DNA from: JAXDBM01 sp964460245
GTDB taxonomy: Bacteria > Desulfobacterota > Syntrophia > Syntrophales > Fen-1087
Length of the DNA stretch: 18,449 bases
NCBI GenBank assembly: GCA_964460245.1
Contig: CAYWTL010000049.1
Coordinates: 1 to 18,449 of the forward strand
Reading direction: 5' to 3'
Shown: one piece after another, positions 6,773 through 13,278 of the stretch
How positions within the stretch are numbered: the stretch's first letter is position 1
Layout: each line of letters starts with the position of its first letter
Translations under genes and position numbers: made by a program
Notes under the pieces: generated by a model
The model's database searches: none
The model's input: the letters and a program-made list of their open reading frames with translations, nothing else
What the model was told of the DNA's origin: nothing

Positions 6773-7063
6773 CTAAATGTATTCTTCCATCTGATAAGTA
6801 AACGCTCGGAAACCAGCGGTAGGATTCTCTCTTCTCAATTTCCGCACAATCTCAAGAAGGTTGGGAATCTCCTCATCGGGCACACCCATATAAAGTATAT
6901 TGTTTCTACCGGGCGCATGAGAGGTGCCCAGCTTTGGCCCGGTTGCTTCGCCTTGACCCGTCGTGCCATGCACTTTCGTATAATTCTTATAACCAGCTTT
7001 CTTAAATTCCTCTGTGACACGTTTATCGAAGTAATCAGGATAAATAAAATTAAACATTTTCAT
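6773..7063 (-). CDS. PII-like small protein, PG0541 (transporter-associated) family
   Basis: This 96-residue protein has a ferredoxin-like PII fold pattern. The N-terminal MKMFNFIYPDYFDKRVTEEF is followed by AGYKNYTKVHG, a Gly-rich loop GQGEATGPKLGTSHAPGRNN, then ILYMGVPDEEIPNLLEIV and GFRAFTYQMEE. This order matches PG0541-type proteins, often found beside RND efflux operons and thought to be regulatory or binding subunits; the ligand is not established. AAAGAGGT at 7071-7078 sits 7 nt before ATG 7063, and a promoter lies just upstream. Here it stands alone, several genes downstream of the window's RND pump and on the same strand. Its surroundings are AT-richer than the flanking operons. Confidence 0.72.
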   Translation of the reverse strand: MKMFNFIYPDYFDKRVTEEFKKAGYKNYTKVHGTTGQGEATGPKLGTSHAPGRNNILYMGVPDEEIPNLLEIVRKLRRENPTAGFRAFTYQMEEYI

Positions 7064-7087
7064 AATTTCGACCTCTTTCGTGCAGGA

Positions 7088-7116
7088 AGTATAAGATATG
7101 CGGCCTTATGTATCAG
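7088..7116 (-). promoter_or_regulatory. Candidate sigma70 promoter for the PII-like gene
   Basis: On the - strand CTGATA (7116-7111) and TATACT (7093-7088) are separated by 17 nt. Transcription would start near 7081, giving a leader of about 18 nt ending in the AAAGAGGT ribosome site. Confidence 0.45.
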
Positions 7117-7134
7117 GGGGCTGCTGCCCGTTGA

Positions 7135-7296
7135 TTACCACTTAAAGGGATGCATATCAATTGTAATTGCAGGAGGCAGCAAGAGTGGTTCGCCGATAAT
7201 AATAAAAGGATCTTCACAAGTCTTTGCAACTTTTAATCCGTATTCTTCAATCCTATCTATGAGAGAAGGCCGAGACTTTGTAGGTGCGGACAGTAA
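7135..7296 (-). pseudogene. C-terminal remnant of an unidentified protein gene
   Basis: The - strand frame reads 53 codons without a start, opening LLSAPTKSRPSLIDRIEEYG and passing through KVAKTCEDPFIIIGEPLLLP to the C-terminal ITIDMHPFKW before TAA. The composition looks like real protein (amphipathic helix, beta strand IIIGEPLLL, Pro-rich turn), unlike neighbouring frames. An in-frame TGA at 7297-7299 closes it upstream and there is no ribosome site. I do not recognise the family. It is probably the decayed 3' end of a gene once upstream of the PII-like gene in the same direction. Confidence 0.4.
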
Positions 7297-7520
7297 TCAG
7301 CAAATTTCATTTTTACGTCCAGACGGCCTGAGCAGTCCTGGCTGAAATCTACTACACAAGAGTATTAACCGCCTATCTCGCTTTCAAGGAAAAGCCGTTG
7401 CCGGTTGTTACCCGCGGGAAATCAACGGTTCACGACTATTGTCATGTCATCCGGATCCGATCCCAAGACCGGATTCCCCTCTTTTTTCTCTCAATCATTC
7501 CATGCCAAAGGGATGGAGAG
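7297..7520. other. Intergenic region, no gene recognised
   Basis: No convincing coding frame is present. An inverted repeat ATCCG/CGGAT lies near 7460-7480, followed on the + strand by CCCCTCTTTTTT, so it could end a + strand transcript. It does not fit as a terminator for the - strand operon ending at 7521. Confidence 0.3.
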
Positions 7521-8024
7521 TTATTCCTCCAGCCCTTCGAGCACCTTCAGCATCTCGCTGTTCCCCGGTATGTCGGACATGCTTTTGCCGTATTGGGCAA
7601 ATGCGAGGGCGCCCTTTTGGTCGACCACGAAGAGGGCGGGCATCCGGCCGAGTTTCAGGAGTTTCCATTCCTGGCCGTAGAGGCGGGCCAGTTTTCCGTC
7701 CTCGTCGGGGACGCCGATCATGGGCAGTTCCCCTTCCTTCCAGAATTTTGCGACCTTCTCCGCGCTGTGGGGTGCGATGACGACAATCGTGGTGTTTCTT
7801 GACGTGAATTCCCTGAAATCCTGTTTCATCCGGTCCAGATGTTTTCGGGCGTAGGGTCAGCCGAACCCGCGCAGAAAGACGAGCATCACGGGACCCTGCT
7901 GCCGCAGCGAGGAAAGGGTTATTTTTCGTCCATCCTGTGAAAGCGCTTCAAAATCGGGTGCGGGCGCGCCGCCGACCAAGATGGACAAGACAACGATGGA
8001 CGCCAATGTGAAATCAAACAGCAT
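7521..8024 (-). CDS. Peroxiredoxin/thioredoxin-like selenoprotein (UGA at codon 56 read as selenocysteine)
   Basis: Read through the internal TGA (7859-7857), this is a 167-residue thioredoxin-fold protein. A short N-terminal hydrophobic segment (MLFDFTLASIVVLSILVGG) precedes APDFEALSQDGRKITLSSL, the AhpC/TSA signature. Next comes VMLVFLRGFG-U-PYARKHL, where homologous peroxiredoxin-like proteins have an active-site Cys, then VVIAPHSAEKVAKFW, GVPDEDGKLARLYGQ, MPALFVVDQKG and a C-terminal helix. Both halves are required for one fold and lie in the same frame. A SECIS-like hairpin follows the UGA. AAGGAG at 8040-8035 serves ATG 8024, 19 nt after the MscS stop, so it is the last gene of that operon. 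The likely role is thiol or peroxide reduction at the membrane or in the periplasm. Without recoding it would be a pseudogene. Confidence 0.8.
7827..7841 (-). promoter_or_regulatory. Candidate bacterial SECIS element
   Basis: On the - strand CATCT (7841-7837) and GGATG (7831-7827) form a stem (one G-U pair) with loop GGACC. The loop begins 20 nt after the UGA and has G at its first two positions, matching the known bacterial SECIS spacing and loop rule for SelB binding. Confidence 0.6.
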
Positions 8025-8043
8025 AGGGGAAAAGCTCCTTCCT

Positions 8044-9804
8044 TCAGTGATCCGTTGACTGTTTGCCCGGTTTTCCGCTCGAGACGGAGCCTTCCGGAGG
8101 GTATTCCAGAGTGTCGTCAAGCTGCGATATGCTTGCGGGAGAATGGTCGGGGAAGGGAAGGTTCCCCTGATCTCTCCAGCGCTGTACAACCTCGACACTC
8201 TCGCGTCGCTTCCCGTCGTCGAGGCCTTCATCCTTTGTTATATAAAGTGTCTGTGATGGAAACGCGAATCCGCTGCCCCCCGACGCGACGATATCCATGA
8301 TCCGAAGCAGCAGGTCCTCCTGAATGGCCAGGAACCTGTTGATGTCGGATTCGAGGACATAGGCGAAGATCTGCAGGTCGAGCGATGATGGTCCGAAGTC
8401 GACAAACCGAATGCGCGCCGTTGCGGTGTCCACCCGGGGATGTCGGTAAAGAAGCTCGCGGATCTGTGCCAGCACATAGCGGAGCTGATCTGTCGTGGTC
8501 TCGTAGCGCAGGTTCAGGGTATGCTGGAGAAGGAACCGGTCGCGCAGGGAGAAGTTCTCGATGTTTACCGCCGCGAGCTGGCCGTTGGGAATGGAAACAA
8601 CGGTGCGGTTAATCGTGCGGATCTGCGTGGAGCGCAGACCGATGTTCTCGACCGTGCCGGCGTGTTCGCCCGCTTTGCAGTAATCACCCAGTCGGATGGG
8701 TTTGTCCCAGACAAGGAAGACCCCGCCGAAAAAGTTCTCGATCGTCTTCTGCGCGGCAAATGCCACGGCGATGCCGCCGACGCCAAGTCCGGCCACGACT
8801 GCCGTAAGGTTGATGCCAGCAAAGTAATAGAAGACGATCACGAGCCCGGTGATGACGGCCAGGACCTTCAGCAGCGTTGCTGTGAGGCGAATGAATGCAT
8901 GATCCGTTGCCGGTCTGCGCTTCTCAATGATGTCTGCGCCGGTCTCGATCAAATGAATGACGATCCATGTCAGGCCGCCGACGGCCATTGTCGAAGCCAG
9001 AAACGCCCAGAAAAGCCGACCCAGCAGCGAAAGCGCGCCCAGGGAAAGAACATAGATCGCAGCCGCCGAGAAAATCAGTATCAAGGGGGTTCTGATCCGT
9101 CGGATCTTCACGATGGCCGTCTCGTCGAGGAGGCGACGGATCGGCTCCCGCAACAGGGCAAAGAAAAGTGCCGTGAAGAGCCAGCCGAGCAGGAGCGCCA
9201 AGGGGAGCATCAGCAGAAAGAAGATCCACCGGTAAGGCGGCTGTCCGGCCAGTCGGGTCTCCGTCAGCACTGCCGGCAGATGCCACTCCAGCCAGGGGAT
9301 ATCGATCTCCTCGTAGATCTGGGGTACGCGTTTGAGGGTTTCGGCGGAGAAGAGCCAGACCGGGGGATTGTTCTCCTTTTGAATGCGCTCGAGCAGGATC
9401 CTGTGCTCCCCTTTATTTGTCCTGACGACCCCCACTGCCTCCCGGTTTACGGGCAGGCCGTCCTGCAGGTTGCCTTCGGGTTTCGAGCTCAGGGCGGTTA
9501 CGGAAAGGCGCAGTCCTTCGTCGAGGATCTGCTGCAGCTCGAGGGCGAGCTGCCGGGCGCGCTTTCCCGTCTGGCCGGTATTCAGGTAATCGACTGCCCG
9601 TTCGTCGTCTTTCCGCTCCATGGCCTTCAGAAAGCCGAGGACGGTTCCCTGCGGCGTGCTGCGTCCCATGGGATCGTCGTAAGTCGCCTCAATCTGCATG
9701 GTCCCCTTTGCAGCCGGGGCGGGAACGGCCATCTCGGCGGCATAAGGGCTGGCGACCATGAAGGCCAGGATCAAGACGGCAGGAACAATGCGAACGCACG
9801 GCAT
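8044..9804 (-). CDS. MscS-family mechanosensitive channel
   Basis: This 586-residue membrane channel of the small-conductance mechanosensitive family would open under membrane tension to release solutes. The N-terminus has a signal-like segment (IVPAVLILAFMVASPYAA) and a periplasmic domain of about 170 residues. Several membrane spans follow (about 192-220, 238-265, 270-290, 315-330). The pore-lining helix is AVVAGLGVGGIAVAFAAQ (about 335-352), followed by TIENFFGGVFLVWDKPIRLGD, the family hallmark, and the cytoplasmic beta domain with VENIGLRSTQIRT and VVSIPNGQL. I use ATG 9804 because it precedes the signal segment and AAAGG lies about 8 nt upstream. A 20-codon extension to 9864 would overlap phaC and adds nothing recognisable. 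It sits 22 nt after phaC, in the same operon. Confidence 0.88.
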   Translation of the reverse strand: MPCVRIVPAVLILAFMVASPYAAEMAVPAPAAKGTMQIEATYDDPMGRSTPQGTVLGFLKAMERKDDERAVDYLNTGQTGKRARQLALELQQILDEGLRLSVTALSSKPEGNLQDGLPVNREAVGVVRTNKGEHRILLERIQKENNPPVWLFSAETLKRVPQIYEEIDIPWLEWHLPAVLTETRLAGQPPYRWIFFLLMLPLALLLGWLFTALFFALLREPIRRLLDETAIVKIRRIRTPLILIFSAAAIYVLSLGALSLLGRLFWAFLASTMAVGGLTWIVIHLIETGADIIEKRRPATDHAFIRLTATLLKVLAVITGLVIVFYYFAGINLTAVVAGLGVGGIAVAFAAQKTIENFFGGVFLVWDKPIRLGDYCKAGEHAGTVENIGLRSTQIRTINRTVVSIPNGQLAAVNIENFSLRDRFLLQHTLNLRYETTTDQLRYVLAQIRELLYRHPRVDTATARIRFVDFGPSSLDLQIFAYVLESDINRFLAIQEDLLLRIMDIVASGGSGFAFPSQTLYITKDEGLDDGKRRESVEVVQRWRDQGNLPFPDHSPASISQLDDTLEYPPEGSVSSGKPGKQSTDH

Positions 9805-9826
9805 GACTTCAACCTTTTGGCGGCCC

Positions 9827-11560
9827 TCAGATCTGGTGCACGTATGTTCCCGGGGCGTCGCCAAGAATGCGCAGGCCCTTTTTCGGGGCCCCCATCTCCG
9901 GAGGGGCTGTCTGGCCGGACGAATGGTCCGCCAGCCACTTCTGCCAGGGGATCCACCAGGAGCCGCTGAAACGGGGCGCCTCCTCCAGCCACTGGTCCGG
10001 ATCCATGTGTTTTTCCCCTTCCCGGTGGGTCAGCATCTGGTAGGTCCTTCTGGAATTCAGGGGCTCGCTGACGATGCCGGCGTTGTGTCCGCCGCTGGTC
10101 AGGAGAAAGGTGACCGTGGGGGCGTCGGAGACCAGTTGGAACTTGTAGACGGAGCGCCACGGCGCAACATGGTCCATGACGGTGCCGACCAGAAAGACGG
10201 GGACATGGATGTCGCTGAGGACGATGTTGCGGCCGTCAACCTTGTAGCGGCCCTCGAACAGATCGTTGTCCAGAAACAGCCGTCGCAGGTATTTGCTGTG
10301 CATTCGAAAGGGCATTCTCGTTGCATCGGCGTTCCAGGACATGAGGTCGTTCAACGGACGGCGTGTGCCGAGGAGATAATCTTGGATGATCCGGGACCAG
10401 AATAGCTCATTGGCACGGAGGAGCTGAAAGGCCCCGGCCATTTCCTTCGTGTCCAGATAACCGCGGTCGTACATGATGTCCGTCAGGTAGTTGACCTGGT
10501 TTTCGTCGATGAACAGCATCAGCTCCCCGGCCTCCGTGAAGTCGGTCTGCGCCGCGAGGAGGGTCATGCTTTTCAACCGCTCGTCTCCGTCCCGGGACAT
10601 GGTCGCGGCGACAATGGCCAGCATGGTGCCGCCCAGGCAATACCCGACGGTGTGAATCTTTTTTTCCGGCAGGATCTTCGAAATGGCATTGATCGCGGCC
10701 AGGATGCCGTCGAAGTGGTAGTCGGCCATGGACAGGTTGCGGTCTTCCGCCGTGGGGTTGCGCCAGGAGATGATGAATACCGTGTGCCCGTTCTCCACGA
10801 GGTACTTCACGAGAGAGTTGTGGGGGGAGAGATCGAGAATGTAGTATTTCATGATCCACGCCGGGACAATGAGGACCGGCTCCGAGTGGACCTTCTTCGT
10901 CGCGGGGGCGTACTGGATCAGTTCGAAGAGCCGGTTGCGGAACACGACCTTGCCGGGCGTCACGGCCACCTTTTCCCCGGGCCGGAAGTTCTCGGCGCCC
11001 GCGGGCAGTTCCTTGTTGCGCAGGCGGCGCCAGTCTTCCATCATGTTCTCAAAGCCGCGGATCAGGTTCTGTCCGCCCTCCTCCCGCGTCGCCTGGATCA
11101 GGAGCGGGTTGGTCCAGAGGGAGTTCGCCGGTGAAAACAGGTCCATGAACTGCCGGGCCATGAAAGAAACAACATTCTGATGGTGGCGTGACACGCCGGG
11201 AATGTCATGGGTGGCATTTTGCCACCACTGTTCGGCAAGGAGAAAGGTCTGGTGCATGTATACGAACGGTGGCTGCTGCCAGGCCTCCGCTTCGAACCGT
11301 CTGTCCGCAATCAAAGGCTTTTCCGGCTTCTCGCCGGTTTTGAGCATGGTGCGCAGCGCGTAGTCCCAGAAATTGGTCGCTTTTTCGAACATGTCCTCCG
11401 CGAGCCGGAACCGTGTCCCCGGAGAGTCGGAAAGGTTGATCCACCAGTCCAGAAGGGCCAGCAACTGGGTCACCGGGGAAAGGTTCATGGTTAATTTGGC
11501 CTGCCGGGCATGGATGAAACTGTCGACGCCGGCGTGTGAAGAGTCCTTTAATGCTTCCAT
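9827..11560 (-). CDS. phaC: Class I polyhydroxyalkanoate synthase
   Basis: This cytoplasmic enzyme polymerises 3-hydroxyacyl-CoA into PHA storage granules. It has 577 residues, close to the usual class I length. The N-terminal granule-associated region includes FWDYALRTML and RRFEAEAWQQPPFVYMHQTF. In the alpha/beta hydrolase core the lipase-like box is GYCLGGT with catalytic Cys308, Asp463 (VMDHVAPW) and His492 (TSGGHNAG); C. necator PhaC has the same Cys-Asp-His order. PAWIMKYYILDLSPHNSLV and FIISWRNPT are strong family motifs. ATG 11560 has AAGGAGG about 8 nt upstream. The frame is open to 11860, but that stretch is leader and promoter sequence. No phaA, phaB or phasin gene lies nearby. It leads the operon with the MscS channel and the selenoprotein. 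Confidence 0.95.
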   Translation of the reverse strand: MEALKDSSHAGVDSFIHARQAKLTMNLSPVTQLLALLDWWINLSDSPGTRFRLAEDMFEKATNFWDYALRTMLKTGEKPEKPLIADRRFEAEAWQQPPFVYMHQTFLLAEQWWQNATHDIPGVSRHHQNVVSFMARQFMDLFSPANSLWTNPLLIQATREEGGQNLIRGFENMMEDWRRLRNKELPAGAENFRPGEKVAVTPGKVVFRNRLFELIQYAPATKKVHSEPVLIVPAWIMKYYILDLSPHNSLVKYLVENGHTVFIISWRNPTAEDRNLSMADYHFDGILAAINAISKILPEKKIHTVGYCLGGTMLAIVAATMSRDGDERLKSMTLLAAQTDFTEAGELMLFIDENQVNYLTDIMYDRGYLDTKEMAGAFQLLRANELFWSRIIQDYLLGTRRPLNDLMSWNADATRMPFRMHSKYLRRLFLDNDLFEGRYKVDGRNIVLSDIHVPVFLVGTVMDHVAPWRSVYKFQLVSDAPTVTFLLTSGGHNAGIVSEPLNSRRTYQMLTHREGEKHMDPDQWLEEAPRFSGSWWIPWQKWLADHSSGQTAPPEMGAPKKGLRILGDAPGTYVHQI

Positions 11561-11831
11561 GGAATGTCCTCCTTTTCTTGCGCTGTTTCGCAGCATCCGT
11601 TTTGACATTGATCCGGCACCGGACAGGCATGGGAGTAGCACGTCGGCAATCCGGCCATCAGCTCGACGCAGAGGGCGAACCGTCTCGATGACGGGAAAAG
11701 GCACCGGATGGATCTTTTCTGGTTCAGCCTGAACGGCCCTAACATGCGGGATTTCCCCAAGCGGCTGCACGGCGCGTTCCGTTCCTGATCCGGATTGTCC
11801 TTGAACGGCGGCAGCGGCGCAGGCGGATGAC
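11561..11831 (-). other. Long leader region upstream of phaC
   Basis: About 265 nt would be transcribed ahead of phaC from the promoter at 11832-11860. No recognised riboswitch or convincing small gene is visible. A 26-codon + strand frame (11708-11788) has no ribosome site and is not called. Confidence 0.35.
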
Positions 11832-11860
11832 ATTATAGCCGATTGCGTTGATGGCATCAA
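11832..11860 (-). promoter_or_regulatory. Sigma70-type promoter of the phaC operon
   Basis: On the - strand TTGATG (11860-11855) and a perfect TATAAT (11837-11832) are separated by 17 nt. It lies just beyond the stop of the outer-membrane factor gene and faces phaC. This suggests that the PHA operon is transcribed separately from the efflux operon. Confidence 0.65.
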
Positions 11861-11867
11861 GCATTGT

Positions 11868-13277
11868 TCAGGCGTCGCCCCCGCCCAGCACCTTGTAGAG
11901 GGTGACCCGGTTGGAGATCCCGGCCAGGCGCAGGGAGATTAGCACCTGTTGCGCCGCGTAGAGGGAGCGCTGCGCCACAAGGACGCTTAGGTAGTTGTCG
12001 ATTCCCTTGGTGTAGCGCGCATTGGCGAGGCGGTAGGTTGTTGCCAGAGCGTCGACCAGAGACTGCTGGGCCGCGATCTGCAAACTCAGCGTGCCCTGTG
12101 CGGCGAGTGCGTCAGCGACTTCCCGGAAAGCCGTCTGGATCGCCTTTTCGTATTGGGCGATGGAGATCTCTTTCTCCGCTTTGGTGACATCGTATGCCGA
12201 CCACGTGCGGGCATCGAAGACCGGCATGATGATCTGCGGTGCGAAACTCCACGTGCCCGAGCCGGACTTGAAGAGTCCCGACAGGTCGGCGCTTGCGGTT
12301 CCCGCGGCCGCCGTGAGGGAAATGCGGGGAAAGAACGCCGCCCGGGCGGCGCCGATGCTGGCATTGGACGCGCGAAGGCGGTGTTCCGCCGCCAGCACGT
12401 CCGGCCGCCGCAGGAGCAGTTCGGATGACAAACCGGCGGAAATCTCGCCGGGCAGGACGACAGTGCCGAGATCCGGAGGCAGGAGTGCGGAGGGTACGGG
12501 CGAGCCGGCCAGAAGATTCATGGCGTTCTCATCCTGCGCCACGATCTGGGTGTAGCGGGCGACGTCCCTTCGCGCCGTCTCCACTTGGCTTTGCGCCTGC
12601 CGCAGGTCCAGTTCGGATGCCATCCCGACCTCGAAACGTTTCCGGATCAATCTGTAGGAGGCTTCCTGCGTCTCCAGGGTTGAATGGACCAGTTTGAGGT
12701 TCTCCCGGTCCGCCCCCAGTGCGAAGTAAGCATCCGCCACGGCGGATATCAGCAGGATTTGTGTGCTGCGGCGGGCCTGGTCCGTGGCCAGATATTCTTC
12801 CAGCGCCCGGTCTTTCAGGCTGCGGATGCGGCCGAAGAAGTCGATTTCCCAGGAACTGATGCCGAGATTGACGCTGTATTTTTCAGAGGTTGTCACCGTC
12901 CCGGTTCTCGAAAGGTCGGCCGGTAGACGCTCCTTGCTTCCGCTTCCAACGGCATTGACGGACGGCAGTAGTTCGGCCCGCTGTATGCCGTAATACGCGC
13001 GCGCCCGCTCGACATTCAGTGCCGCGATGCGGAGGTCGCGGTTGTTGTCCAGGGCGGTCAAGATGATTTTTTGCAGACGCGGATCGCCGATGAACTCCCG
13101 CCATGGCCGTTCCGCAGTTGCCGGAACGGATGCATCTGCCTTCGGTTCGCTGTAAGCCGGGCCGGCCGGCCACTCCGCGGGGACCGGCGTTGCCGGCCGC
13201 TCGTATCTGGGGGCGAGCGTGCAGCCGGCCAGAAGGGTGAAGAGCATGCACCATGAAAGGAAAAGATTTTTGTTCAT
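11868..13277 (-). CDS. Outer-membrane factor lipoprotein of an RND efflux system (OprM/NodT family)
   Basis: This 469-residue trimeric outer-membrane channel is the exit duct of the tripartite pump. The signal peptide ends in lipobox LLAGC (Cys19), then TLAPRYERPATPVP, typical of OprM-like lipoproteins. Two repeated OEP domains follow: the first with ALDNNRDLRIAALNVERARA and ISSWEIDFFGRIRSL, the second with LLLRRPDVLAAEHRLRASNA, ARAAFFPRISLTA and NARYTKGIDNYLSVLVAQRS. These are canonical motifs. The start ATG 13277 is 1 nt after the stop of the pump gene, so the three efflux genes form one operon. No defect is seen. Confidence 0.93.
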   Translation of the reverse strand: MNKNLFLSWCMLFTLLAGCTLAPRYERPATPVPAEWPAGPAYSEPKADASVPATAERPWREFIGDPRLQKIILTALDNNRDLRIAALNVERARAYYGIQRAELLPSVNAVGSGSKERLPADLSRTGTVTTSEKYSVNLGISSWEIDFFGRIRSLKDRALEEYLATDQARRSTQILLISAVADAYFALGADRENLKLVHSTLETQEASYRLIRKRFEVGMASELDLRQAQSQVETARRDVARYTQIVAQDENAMNLLAGSPVPSALLPPDLGTVVLPGEISAGLSSELLLRRPDVLAAEHRLRASNASIGAARAAFFPRISLTAAAGTASADLSGLFKSGSGTWSFAPQIIMPVFDARTWSAYDVTKAEKEISIAQYEKAIQTAFREVADALAAQGTLSLQIAAQQSLVDALATTYRLANARYTKGIDNYLSVLVAQRSLYAAQQVLISLRLAGISNRVTLYKVLGGGDA

Positions 13278-13278
13278 T

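Noticed and set aside
7857..8231. 124-codon frame ending at the TGA, starting inside mscS
   Set aside because: Only its last 55 codons (from ATG 8024) are coding; the earlier part is mscS read in another frame.
9805..9864. 20-codon N-terminal extension of the MscS protein
   Set aside because: It would overlap the end of phaC and precede an otherwise normal signal segment; ATG 9804 has its own ribosome site.
8440..9969. 509-codon + strand open frame antisense to mscS and phaC
   Set aside because: Composition is low-complexity Arg/Gln/Gly-rich with no family motif; it mirrors the high-GC codon pattern of the real genes on the other strand.
11561..11860. 100-codon N-terminal extension of PhaC
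   Set aside because: The extension covers the promoter and leader; ATG 11560 has a strong AAGGAGG and gives the normal class I length.
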